From NCBI GenBank assembly GCA_028571685.1, contig CM053166.1, positions 62,830,111-62,894,110 on the forward strand: 64,000 nucleotides of DNA. Reading direction: 5' to 3'. This stretch comes from Heterohyrax brucei (Eukaryota; Chordata; Mammalia; Hyracoidea; Procaviidae). Within the stretch, counting starts at the first letter, position 1. Every line of letters begins with the position of its first letter. Below are positions 35,116-44,399 of the stretch, one piece after another. The position numbers were made by a program, and so were the translations under genes. The notes below the pieces were generated by a model, which saw only the letters and a list, made by a program, of their open reading frames with translations, ran no database searches and was not told the DNA's origin.

Positions 35116-36140
35116 TTCCTCCTCTGCTCCATGCTGCCCACCAGAGGTTTGAAACAAGAAGTTGGCAGGAAAATATAAGCTACAATTTTAAAGCATTGTA
35201 AGTGATATAAACAAATTTCTAAAGCAATCCAAATTGCATTGGTAGAAAAAATGAAGGTACATTGTCTTCCCCACAATTTTCAGCGGGTCCTTGATGGGAA
35301 AGTACAACTATGGAAGAGTTGATGCAAAAGAGGAGTTTGAAGGCTGAGACAATTCTTTCTCCCAACATTTTGGACATTTTATCAAGTCTACTTGACAGTC
35401 AACATCACTTTGGCATTACCAAAAAACAGACAAGCCCTGATAAGAAGAAACACATTTTCCAAATTATATAGTGAACTAATGCTGCTGTAGGACTGAAAAT
35501 TATAGTTTTACTTTAAGTACCGAATCTTTGAAGTTGCTTGAAGCTTAGCTTAAGCCTGATAAAAACTTAATAAGATTTTCCATGGCAAGGGAAGGGTAAA
35601 TTTCAATTTGGGTATGTTAAATACAATTTTAGGTTTAATACAATTTTAAGGAGGAATGATAAGGCATGAAATTTATATGAGGTTTTTGCCTCTGATAAAT
35701 CATTGACTCTCTTGAAGATGTCATTCATCATTCAAACAGAAAGGGCAAAGCAAATTATCCCAAGTTTTTTTAATATCACGAATGTGGCAGAACCTTATGA
35801 AAATTAAACCGCTTTAAAGGTGGGTATTCCTGTAATTCTTTGCACAAAACCTAGAAATGTTGATTCTTCATTCTCTATAAATTGCTGTTCTTTTGTTTTA
35901 TCTGTCAATTACAAAATACAGCCAAACTGTGGAAGGAAATGAAAGACCTGCTTCCCCTGAATATTCACATGGAAGAAAACCCTATCTTAACCTATCAATC
36001 ATAGTGGATCATCATGTTGGTTATCTGTGACTGACTGAAAACTTCAAAACTTAGGGATATATCTAACAGTTTCTGTGAATCAGGAATTTGAGAGTAGTTA
36101 AATGGATGCCCTGATGTAGGGTCTATTGTGAGGTTGTAAT
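35116..36140. other. Unassigned non-coding DNA
   Basis: About 1 kb of AT-rich sequence with no recognised gene or repeat. Confidence 0.45.
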
Positions 36141-36736
36141 AAAGATGTTGGTTAACACTGGTGGTGGCCAGGCACCATCTGATTCTTCCAGTCCCAAGTC
36201 TATGTAGGCACCCACTCATATGAGTCTATCTTCTGGGTTGTCTTTACCCCATGTCATTTTGGTCCTCGGTGAGCATCCATTCCTGCTGAGTTGGGACCAT
36301 TTGCTGTGCCCTCGGATGGCAGCTTGGCAGCTTTTAAGACCCCAGATGCCACTCACCAATGTGGGGTGCAGAGAGCCCTCTTAGCAAAACCCTAGTTGTG
36401 CCAATTGGTCTCAGTTTCGCCTAAGAGCATTGTCTCCTGCCCCCTGCCCCAGCTACTGTGTCCTTGCAGTGTTGGGTTAAGATGGAAGCAGTATTCTTTA
36501 TGGTTCTATGCATCTATAGGATATCATCCTGTTGACCTCTGGCTGGAGGAAGGAGAGTGGGTGGAGAGAAGGGGAAAGAAGACTGTTGGGAGGATGAGAT
36601 ATATATGGAGCAGAGAGGAATAGTGTGCTGTCACCGGGCAGTGAGAGCAGTGGCAGCTGCATATAGGTGGGCACGTAAATTTATATGGGAATGTACATTT
36701 TCACTCAGTCATAATAAAAGAAAAGATGTTGGTTAA
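36141..36736 (+). mobile_element. Twin-primed L1 3'UTR insertion with 15-bp TSD
   Basis: 'aaagatgttggttaa' flanks the insertion at 36141-36155 and 36722-36736. The left part (36156 to about 36496) is L1 3'UTR in inverted orientation. The right part (about 36497-36721) is the 3' end in plus orientation with a short A-rich tail. Only 3'UTR sequence is present. The inverted-plus-direct layout is the signature of twin priming. Confidence 0.9.
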
Positions 36737-37094
36737 GGCTATATACATCTGAAGACTTGAATGGGGTTAGGGGCACCAATTTCAAGCTTACTCATATGCC
36801 TGTTGGTAAGAGGCCTCAGTTTCTTTCTTATTGCTGGAAAAAGAACTCAATTTCCCAGTGGTAACTTGCCGAAGTCCTAAGTTACTTACCAAGTGAGACA
36901 CTATACTACTTCTTCAGTGTCATGCTTAGGCAGATTTCTATCCCCAAGAGAGAAGAAATAAACTGCAACACTTTTATGACCTAGTATTTGAAGTAATACA
37001 CCATTGTTCTGCCATATACTATTTGTCAGACATTAGTCCATTACACCAAGCTCTCATTTTAAGAGAAGGATTTAAACTCCACCTCTTGAAAGGT
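36737..37094. other. Unassigned non-coding DNA
   Basis: Nothing recognised between the twin-primed L1 and the old L1 that starts near 37095. Confidence 0.4.
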
Positions 37095-37416
37095 GTACTA
37101 CAAGGTACTTCAAACTATAAACAAGAAAAAGACAAATAATCCAATTAAATAATGGACAAAGGATATGGACAGACATTCCACCAAAGAAGACATCCAGGCA
37201 GCCAAAAAACACACGAGGAAACGCTGACAATCATTAGCCATTAGAGAAATCCAAATCAAAACTACAATGAGGTACTACCTCACCCCAATGAGGTTAATGA
37301 TAATTAAAAAAACACATAAATGTTGGAGAGGCTGTGAAGAGACTGGAACTCTTCTACATTGCTGGTGGGAATGTAAAATGGTATAGCCTCTTTGGAAAGC
37401 AATTTGACACTTTCTT
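37095..37416 (+). mobile_element. Old L1 (outermost host), part 1, plus strand
   Basis: ORF2 C-terminal region ('aagacatccaggcagccaaa', 'caaaactacaatgaggtact', then the Cys-rich region) broken off at 'tttgacactttctt', where L1-G inserted. The sequence resumes at 51331 with a copy of the same target, and again after L1-H at 52057. Confidence 0.8.
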
Positions 37417-38409
37417 TTTTGTGATTAAGTGAAAGTATACAATCCAAATTAAATTTGCATGCCCACCTATCTGCAGCTCCTTCTGTTGTCCTTGTCCAGT
37501 GACAGCACACTAGTACTTTTCTATGTATGTCATATCCTCTTAACAATCTCCTATCCCCTCCTCTCCACCTGCTTCTCTCCCTTCTAGTAAGAGGCCCCTA
37601 GGACAGCATCCTACAAATGCATAACACTAAAACGTACACACATCATGTGGTCACATTGTGTCCCTGAGGCCAGTCTATTTTTGTCCAAAGAGTTGACCAC
37701 AGTAATGTTTTCTGGACACTGACAGCAGCAGGTCCAAGGGCCACGCTCCCAGGGGAAACCCCAGGCCAGTTGACCATCAGCTGCAGTCTTTTAGTGCAGT
37801 TCTTGAGGTGCACTCCCTTTTTTTGGTTTTGCAACTGTGACTCAACATTGTGTTCCCCTCACGGCTGTCTTTGCTGGTGGCCAGGCACCATCTGATTCTT
37901 CTCGTCACATGTTAATACAGTCACCCATTCATGTGAGTCCTTCTGTCTCCTGCACTCTTTTATCCTTAGGTCTTTATTGATTTTGGTGATCATTTGTTCC
38001 AGAAAAGTTGGGACCACTTGGTGTACTTCAGATGGCAGTTTGCTAGCTTTTAAGACCCCAGATGCCACTCACCAACACAGAGTGCAGAAGACTCTTAGCA
38101 ACAGGCTAGTTATGCCTTTTAGCTTCAATGTCCCCCAAGAGCATGGTTCCCAGATCCTGCCCCTGTTACTCTATCCTTGCAATATTGGGTTAAGATTAGA
38201 AGAGTTTTCAGTTTATGGTGAAGTCCAGTTAAGTTGATTTACTTTCTACTGTGTGTTGTCACTGCTTTCATCTAACCAAATTTCTATCAACTATCTAATC
38301 TATAACCAGACTTCTCCATCCCCCCCGACAGAGCCATCAAAGAGTCTTTTCTTCCTTAAATAAGTCTATTTTTCAGTCCTTATATTGGGGGTTTCATACA
38401 ATTTTTATC

Positions 38410-38413
38410 CTAT
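38410..38413. repeat. ERV target-site duplication, left copy (CTAT)
   Basis: CTAT here and at 44396-44399. Joining the flanks across one copy restores the L1-G order ('tttttatcctat' then 'tgctgctgactg'), as seen in other L1 copies. A 4-bp duplication is typical of gammaretrovirus-like integrases. Confidence 0.8.
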
Positions 38414-38860
38414 TAATATAGATGACTGAGACTGAAAAATTTTCCTCCCCCCCTCCTTGTTGTTCCCGCACCCACCTAACTGCCCTTCACAGCAGCTCTC
38501 GCCTGACGAGGACACTCTCCTTTGATAAGCCTGGCGCCTGCCTAACAATCCCCTTGCTCCCCCTTCAAAGCCTTACACCTGCCTGATAAGATGCAGATGC
38601 TCCCCATCAAAGCTGCCTAGCTGGATGCCCCTGCCTAGCAGGGGCACACACCTGCCTAGCAAGATGCCCCCTCCTCAGAACATCACCCGTTCACCCCATT
38701 TGTCTCAACCACGACACCCTCAAACTGCACTATATCTACCCTCCCGAAACCCGACTCGGGGCCATTTGTTGGAACCTGAGAAGGTCCCATTGGCCCGCCA
38801 GCGTAATAAACAGCTTCTTGCCTCTTCCTGGGTGTCATTCGCTTCCTCTTTTCTATAACA
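38414..38860 (+). repeat. ERV 5' LTR (447 bp)
   Basis: Starts TAATATAG and ends TATAACA. It holds repeated 'cctgcctagca/cctgcctgata' blocks (38535-38665), a TATA-like 'actatatcta' (38729-38738) and an AATAAA polyadenylation signal (38805-38810). It is 36 bp longer than the 3' LTR because of an extra repeat block around 38610-38660. Confidence 0.9.
38805..38810 (+). promoter_or_regulatory. Polyadenylation signal in the 5' LTR
   Basis: AATAAA about 50 bp before the LTR end. The same signal is at 44340-44345 in the 3' LTR. Confidence 0.7.
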
Positions 38861-38863
38861 TTT

Positions 38864-38881
38864 TGGTTCCCTGACTGGGAA
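38864..38881 (+). promoter_or_regulatory. Primer-binding site, tRNA-Glu type
   Basis: 'tggttccctgactgggaa', three bases after the LTR, is complementary to the 3' end of tRNA-Glu except for one position. tRNA-Glu priming is known among class I (gammaretrovirus-like) ERVs, whereas betaretroviruses usually use tRNA-Lys. Confidence 0.75.
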
Positions 38882-39170
38882 GCGAATAGACTGACCCCTT
38901 GCTGTCACCTGCCTCTCGGGACCTCTGCCGTCGGCCGGGGCAGACAGACCAGGAAGAACAGGCGTCACTCGTTTTCCGGTTAACAAAGTCCCCCTCCTCT
39001 CTGCCTCGTAGCCGCCAGAGAGGTTTCCAAAGATACAGGACCCTCAAAGGATTAGGTAACAGGCATCAGAAGACTTCAGTCCAGGTAAGGCCCCAGGGCC
39101 GCCTCAGCCCAGTCAGGACCGCCCTCTGCAGGGCAAAGGGGAGCTTGATCACCTCCCTGCCTTTGGGCCT

Positions 39171-39301
39171 CAGTTCAGGATTCCCCCTCCAGGTGGAAGT
39201 CTTAGTCTGTGCTCCAGTTCAGGACTCCCCCTCCGGGTGGAAGACTCTGTCTGTGCCCCAGTTCAGGATTCCCCCTCCGGGTGGAAGTCTCAGTCTGTGT
39301 G
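39171..39301 (+). repeat. 44-bp tandem triplicate in the ERV leader
   Basis: Three near-identical 44-bp units start at 39171, 39215 and 39259, each opening with 'cagttcagga'. They lie between the primer site and gag, where retroviral packaging and translation signals usually sit. One shorter related piece follows near 39340. Confidence 0.85.
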
Positions 39302-39551
39302 AGTGGTCTATTTTGTGTTGTGTGATTGTATCTGTGCCTCCAAGTTCACGTGGAGGCTGAGTGGGCCCTCTCCTGCAGTTCCGTGTGGACTAATAAGGCA
39401 TAATGGTGTGAGCCAAGCCTCCTCCGCCCCAGGGTTTATACGGGGACACCTTAGCCAAGAGCCCACCTAAGTCCCCGTGAGGGGAACAGCCAGAAGGGCA
39501 TCTGAGTGGTCCTCGGGACAAGTCGTTCATCTCACTTGCGACACCGTCAGC

Positions 39552-39588
39552 ATGGGTGGGACACAGCAAACCTACAGTCTTATGTTAT
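39552..39588 (+). pseudogene. Start of the class I gag, 12 codons only
   Basis: An ATG at 39552 opens a short frame starting Met-Gly, as expected for a myristoylated matrix protein, and hits TAG after 12 codons. It is the last piece of class I-like leader/gag before the betaretrovirus-like sequence, so a junction lies between here and 39632. Confidence 0.4.
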
Positions 39589-39631
39589 AGGAAAAAAGGG
39601 ATTCTTTATAGATATTTGTCAAGCAAGGGTT

Positions 39632-39865
39632 ATGGGCTGTAAAGAATTAAAGCAGAGAAAAGTCTTTGTGAAAGTAATTAAGAACCTATTATGCCAACGA
39701 AGAGTTAAGGTTTCCACCACAGATTTAGCAGTTTTCATGGATTTTATTCAGAAGTCTTGTCCCTGGTTCCCAGTTGTAGGTACACTGGAAAAGGAAGCCT
39801 GGGAACATGTTGGTCATAACATACAAAAATTTACCACAATCAGGGGCCTAATGGCGTTCCCATAA
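39632..39865 (+). pseudogene. gag: Betaretrovirus-like gag matrix remnant
   Basis: An open frame with a Met-Gly start at 39632 (myristoylation type), a Lys-rich helix and a 'CPWFP' motif followed by 'GTLEKEAWEHVG', characteristic of betaretroviral matrix domains, which direct Gag to the membrane. It ends at TAA (39863-39865) after 77 codons. Capsid sequence is not recognised downstream, only Glu/Pro-rich sequence (39970-40290), so most of gag is lost. Confidence 0.65.
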
Positions 39866-39879
39866 ACATCTTTTCTTAT

Positions 39880-40290
39880 TGGAATTTAATATATTACTCC
39901 CTAACTGGTGCAGGAGATTCCTCTTCCTAGCCTTCTCTCCTAATATCTAAGACCCCTTTAAAAGAGTCGGCTCCTTCTAAGATCACACAGCAAGCTTATG
40001 CAGTGCAGCGAGCTTCTGACTCAGAGTCAGAGATTGAAAAACCTGTCAAGCCACTGCTGCTGGCAAGCACAGAGAATCAAAAGGAGCAGGCTATTCACTT
40101 GCCAGCAGATGTGGAGGATTTAAAGGAACAGACCACCCATTTTCTCTCTGCGCTCAGTCCCCCCCAAGGCTTCTGTGCCTGGTACGTTTGTTACCTAAGA
40201 GCAATCAATACAACAATGGAATTCGTGAGAGTTTTACAACCTGAGCTCCCTCCTCTAAAGTGTTATTCCAATGAACCATACTGTTACTGA
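39880..40290 (+). pseudogene. Gag linker-like remnant
   Basis: A 95-codon frame (40003-40290), acidic and Pro-rich, with no recognised domain. By position it would be the gag region after matrix, and its last third (40200-40285) may be from another part. Low certainty. Confidence 0.3.
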
Positions 40291-40319
40291 ATTGATTTAC
40301 AAAAGTACTTCTTTACGTT

Positions 40320-40800
40320 TCGCTTTTAACCTGCCATCAGAAAATTTCAAACAGCCTTTCTAGTGATATCAGTGGAAGGTCCTCCCCCAGGGGATGAAAA
40401 ACAGTCCCACTCTTTGTCAGAAATTTATTGATGCTGCGATAGAGAATGTTAGAAAACAATTTCACTGATTATCTCATTCATTACATGAATGACATCTTGT
40501 TAGCTCACCCTGATCATTCTTTTTTACAGGAGTGCTTAATAACACTCACCTCTGCCCTGAGAGCTAGAGGATTGGTAATTACTCCAGATAAAATTCAAAC
40601 TCAGCCTCAATATCCTACTTGAGCCGCATATTAAATGACACCACCGTGGCTCGTGTTCCCTTTGTCTTAAGAACCACCCACCTAAAAGCTTTAAATGACT
40701 TTCAAAAACTGCTTGGTGAGATCGACTGGCTGCAGCCCTTAGAACTGAAATTAGCCACCACAAGGCTGGTCCGAGTGCAGCATGGGGCTCACAACTAATT
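40320..40800 (+). pseudogene. pol: Retroviral reverse-transcriptase remnant (pol)
   Basis: Recognisable palm-domain pieces: a Q-W[11 protein letters not shown] block at 40370-40410 and, in another frame, the catalytic box as Y-M-N-D near 40484-40495 (normally Y-M-D-D, so a catalytic Asp is lost) followed by ILLAHPD. Met in the second position of the box is typical of beta- rather than gammaretroviruses. Protease, connection and RNase H are not recognised. Frameshifts and stops throughout. Confidence 0.75.
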
Positions 40801-41290
40801 GATCACAACCAGTTACAGATTCCTTTGTTCCTTCTCCTTTAATCTTCAAGGAGATGGCCTTCAGACTAGAGAACAGAAACTACATTTTACATATTCACAA
40901 CGTGTTTTCTTGCTCCTCGTTTCTGTGAGAGTGTAAGCTTGACAGACTAGTTTCATTAACTGAGAAACTTTCTCTTAGGTTTTAAACTTTGCCTGAGACA
41001 AACAACCTGGCTAGAGTTTTTTGTGACCATTTTAAAATTAGAGGACCAAGCAAAACTAGGAAACAAAATCAGAACTTATGAGTCACTGTTCTCCTGATCT
41101 CCATGACTGACCACCCCCTGAGTGGCCAGGACTTTAAACAGTCCGGCCCCCACTCACAGTTTAAGATTTGACTTTGAAACAAGAACTCAAGAGGGGAATG
41201 TTAAAATGAGACAAAAATTACAAATGTAACCATGATTTTAAACTGTACTTTCTAAAAAAATATCTTCTTTGGAAAACTCTGTTATGTCCA
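40801..41290 (+). other. Unrecognised ERV internal sequence
   Basis: Between the RT and integrase remnants, where RNase H and the integrase N-terminus would lie. I see no conserved motif; probably decayed pol. Confidence 0.4.
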
Positions 41291-41510
41291 TACATGCATT
41301 AACATTTATTCTCACTTAATTATGGCCTCAGCCCACACGGGAAAAGCTTGCAAGGATGTAATTCGACACCTCTTTTACTGTTTTACAAGTTGCCAGATTC
41401 CCTCACATCTTAAAACAGACAATGCTCCGGCTTATACTTCTAAGAACTTTCAGGAATTTTACAACACCTTTGAAATTATAAACACAGTTCACCATATCAT
41501 TTAAAAATAC
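41291..41510 (+). pseudogene. pol: Retroviral integrase core remnant (pol)
   Basis: A 60-codon open stretch (41322-41504) contains 'KTDNAPAYTSKNFQEF', the second catalytic Asp region of the integrase core (D-N-x-P-A-Y form shared by betaretroviruses). The first Asp block and the Glu helix are incomplete. Stop at 41502-41504. Confidence 0.75.
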
Positions 41511-41840
41511 CCTCTTGTTATCAATCACTTGCTATTATTAACCAAGCCAACCAAGCCATGGAGACAGAAATTGTGTTTTCACAGGATGCTGACTCCCCTA
41601 TCTGAATTCTTGAGGGGTTAATCTGACCCACAAACACAACCTGACACCGCTCCCTCTGAGAAATCTCCCCAACAACAATGAAGTCACTGCCGAAACGTCG
41701 TGTAATTGATGCCCACCAGCTCCTCCATCTCTTCCTCCTTAATAACTCTTTTCAGAAACTACAGCTCCTCTCTCCCAAGATTTCTTTCCTCCAGTTAACT
41801 CCTCACGATATGATCGCTGACAAGCTCGCCATACCCAATC
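41511..41840 (+). pseudogene. Decayed end of pol and start of env
   Basis: Continues the integrase region ('caatcacttgctattattaa') and then passes into sequence without clear motifs. A 68-codon frame (41678-41884) is rich in Leu/Pro and may be the decayed env leader. Confidence 0.35.
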
Positions 41841-42242
41841 CCCGCAGTGTACAGCGGGTACTACAACATCACCAACTTAAATGACACAGGGGGCTATGTT
41901 GCCAATGGCCGAGATGGAAAGAACTCTGGACTTGGACATAAACTAACCCAATGTCTCCTGAATAAAACAGTCACCACTTGTGTGACAGGGACCAACGTAA
42001 TACTTAAAGGGAATTCCAGTGAGAAAAATATGAACATCACTTGAAAAAAGGTGATTGTCACACAGGGCAATGAAACCTGCCACAATGTAACCCGTTTTAA
42101 CATAATATGTTTTAACTGTAATCTTACTAATTGTGTGGGCCCCCTTGGGGAAGGGAAATTTATGATTGTTTTACATCAGTCTCCCTTTGTGGTACTTCCT
42201 GTAAACTTGTCGGGACTCTGGTATCAGGACAGAGGGCTATGA
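41841..42242 (+). pseudogene. env: Betaretrovirus-like env surface-subunit remnant
   Basis: Two overlapping open pieces (41847-42044, 42051-42242) with several N-x-S/T glycosylation sites and paired cysteines ('CHNVTR', 'CFNCNLTNC'), as expected for the C-terminal part of a surface glycoprotein. Most of the surface subunit is missing. Stops at 42042 and 42240. Confidence 0.55.
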
Positions 42243-42866
42243 GTGATAGAAAGACTGCAAGGGTTGATTAGGCCTAAGCAGGCTGTAGAATTAGTTATTA
42301 TGGGAATAACTGCACTTGTATCTGCTATAATCTCCATGGCCATTACTCAGAATGTACAGACTGCTCAATTTACAGATAATGTGGTTCATAATATGTCACA
42401 ACTTATGAGTACTCAGGAAATGACTGATCTAAAAGTAGAACAAAAGTTAGAGCTACTGTTTAAAACTGTAGAAATAATAGGAAGTCTGATCCAAACTTTG
42501 CAACACCAAGCCAGGCTGACTTGTCATGCTGAATTTACCTAGATTTGTATAACTAACAAAACTTACAATATAAGCACAGATCCATGAGAAAGAGTTAAAC
42601 ATCTAAAAGGTATGTGGAAACATACTAATAAAACTCTGGACCTAGCACAATTACATTCAGAAATTCTGGCACTAAGTCATGCCCATTTACCCTTTAATGC
42701 TGCTGCAACAGCTGAAAATCTTCTGAACAACCTTAAAAACATGTTTTCTGGGTCTCTTGACCAAATCTGGCATTTATTGATCCCCATGATCACAATCGGG
42801 GGAATTGTCCTCTTGATAATACTCTGCATACCTTGTCTGCTTAAACTAGTTTGCAAAAGTTTGTAA
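42243..42866 (+). pseudogene. env: Betaretrovirus-like env transmembrane subunit, two in-frame stops
   Basis: A single frame of about 207 codons interrupted by TAG (42540-42542) and TGA (42585-42587). It shows a fusion-peptide-like hydrophobic stretch ('AVELVIMGITALVSAIIS'), a heptad-rich region, two spaced cysteines without the C-x6-CC pattern, and a C-terminal membrane anchor ('IPMITIGGIVLLIILCIPCL') with a short tail. This architecture is class II-like. Such proteins drive membrane fusion, but this copy is broken. Confidence 0.72.
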
Positions 42867-43105
42867 CAGTTATTAATAGATGTACACCATCTTAAACTGC
42901 AGACTCGACGAAAGCACTCCACCTTCACCTTCTAACCCTCTGTGTTAGTCAATGACGGGTAAGACATTTAGCTGAACTATCTCAACCTAAGACAGGACCC
43001 AATCATAAAGCGATTGGACTCCGATGATGGGTAAGAGATAGGGTCAGTAAGTGCGACCTAAGCCAGGCACGCAGATGGGACAGTTACAAGCCAGCTGACT
43101 TTATA
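42867..43105 (+). other. Post-env segment of the class II part
   Basis: Sequence between the env stop and the inner polypurine tract. No motif recognised. Confidence 0.4.
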
Positions 43106-43119
43106 ATAAAAAGAAGAGA
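43106..43119 (+). promoter_or_regulatory. Inner polypurine tract
   Basis: 'ataaaaagaagaga' directly before a TG that begins the internal LTR fragment, as expected for the plus-strand primer of the class II virus. Confidence 0.6.
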
Positions 43120-43476
43120 TGTAGAGAGCTGACCCTAGGACTTTACAGCCCCCTCGGTTCATGGAATTATATTGGGAAAATATGGCCAGGAATTTCTAGG
43201 GAAAAGAGCTTGGAGGAATAGATTTCAATACAACATGCCTGAAAACAATGAGGCCTGCCCGGCCTCGCTGACTTGATAGGCTTTCCAAGGAATTCTCCAC
43301 ACAGCCATTAAAACTACACAAACATTTCACTCCCTATAGCAGAAAGATAGATAAACTTCCAAGTCCATTATAATTGGTATGACAAATGAATTATCACTAA
43401 AGAAACATCTTTCTTAGAGCAGCTGGGCTGGATTAAGAGATAGCAGACACTCTGTGCTCAGGAAGAGATAAATAAA
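43120..43476 (+). repeat. Internal class II LTR fragment
   Basis: Starts TGTAGAGAGC and matches the reverse complement of the solo LTR at 46786-47640 through several blocks ('aatttctagggaaaagagct', 'cacacagccattaaaactac', 'cttccaagtccattataatt', 'ttatcactaaagaaacatct'). About 80 bp seen in the solo LTR are missing near 43275. Similarity fades at 'ggaagagataaataaa' (43461-43476), where it passes into class I-like env. No matching LTR lies at the 5' side of the class II segment. Confidence 0.8.
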
Positions 43477-43917
43477 GAGCTATCAGAGGCACTCAATGCA
43501 GACATGGACCAAGTTGCTGACACACTTCTTATACTTCAGAATCAAATTAACTCCCTGACAGCAGTCACTTTACAAAACAGATGAGCATTAGACTTATTAC
43601 TGGCAGAGAAGGGCGGGACCTGTATGGCACTAGGTGAAGAATGTTGTCATTTTATAAATGCTTCTAACATTGTCACATCTAAGGTTACAGAGCTCAAAAG
43701 CCAAATCGAACAGAGACGACGCAAACTTACCCAGTCTGGATGGGGACTCGTGTAAAACTGGGCCACCTGGCTGGGCCCTCTGTGGGGGCTGCTCATCTTC
43801 GGATTCATAGTCCTGATCTTCGGACCCTGCCTCCTGCACCATCTGCAAGACCGACTAGAACAGAACTTACTCAACAGAACCGTATCCAGAGTCCTGACCC
43901 TCCGAACTTATCAATAA
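43455..43917 (+). pseudogene. env: Gammaretrovirus-like env transmembrane subunit, two stops
   Basis: One frame encodes a heptad-rich helix (43460-43560), an immunosuppressive-type segment followed by C-x6-CC (Cys codons at 43621, 43642 and 43645), a second helix, a hydrophobic anchor (about 43768-43830) and a cytoplasmic tail ending at TAA (43915-43917). C-x6-CC is the covalent-linkage motif of gamma/class I envelopes. In-frame stops at 43582-43584 (TGA, from a likely CGA) and 43753-43755 (TAA). The surface subunit is absent, replaced upstream by the class II segment. Confidence 0.82.
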
Positions 43918-43973
43918 CTTCCCCAAGCTGACGTTGAAGAGTTGTGATGCCCACCCTTATCAAAGGGGGTATC

Positions 43974-43984
43974 AAAGGGGGGAA
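43974..43984 (+). promoter_or_regulatory. ERV polypurine tract
   Basis: 'aaaggggggaa' immediately before the 3' LTR. A second, similar purine run lies at 43962-43969. Confidence 0.75.
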
Positions 43985-44395
43985 TAATATAGATGACTGA
44001 GACTGAAAAATTTTCCTCCCCCCTTGCTGTTCCCACACCCGCCTAACTCCCCTTCACAGCTGCTCTCGCCTGACGAGGACACTCTCCTTTGATAAGTCCA
44101 GCACCTGTCTAACACTCCCCTTGCTCCCCTTCAAACTCTTACACCTGCCTGATAAGATGCAGATGCTCCCCATCAAAGCCTCACACCAGCCTAGCAGGAT
44201 GCCCCCTCTTCAGAACCCCGCCCACTCACCCCATTTGTCTCAACCACGACATCCTCAAACTGCACTATATCTACCTTCCCGAAACCCGACTCGGGGCCAT
44301 TTGTTGGAACCTGAGAAGGTCCCGTTGGCCCGCCGGCATAATAAACAGCTTCTTGCCTCTTCCTGGGTGTCATTCGTTTCCTCTTTTCTATAACA
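43985..44395 (+). repeat. ERV 3' LTR (411 bp)
   Basis: Same ends as the 5' LTR (TAATATAG...TATAACA) and collinear with it. It lacks one repeat block of the 5' copy and differs at roughly 6% of aligned positions. AATAAA at 44340-44345. Confidence 0.9.
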
Positions 44396-44399
44396 CTAT
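44396..44399. repeat. ERV target-site duplication, right copy (CTAT)
   Basis: Matches 38410-38413, after which L1-G sequence resumes. Confidence 0.8.

Larger units (their letters stand above)
38414..44395 (+). mobile_element. Chimeric endogenous retrovirus, 5.98 kb, defective
   Basis: Structure: 5' LTR, tRNA-Glu-type primer site, leader with a 44-bp triplicate, betaretrovirus-like gag, RT and integrase remnants, betaretrovirus-like env, a fragment of a second (class II) LTR, a gammaretrovirus-like env transmembrane segment, polypurine tract, 3' LTR. The 4-bp duplication CTAT flanks the whole unit. The two LTRs differ at roughly two dozen of ~400 aligned positions (hand count) plus one ~36-bp indel, so the insertion is old. 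Every coding region is interrupted by stops, frameshifts or deletions, and pol is far shorter than a complete one. The mixture of two retroviral classes is discussed in the findings. Confidence 0.88.

Noticed and set aside
38625-39360. Frames of 77 and 153 codons in the ERV 5' LTR and leader.
   Set aside because: They cross LTR, primer site and leader repeats, and the equivalent frame in the 3' LTR is a shadow as well. Not coding.
38414-44395. Possibility that the ERV is active.
   Set aside because: Stops in every coding region, Y-M-N-D instead of Y-M-D-D, most of gag and pol missing, LTRs diverged.
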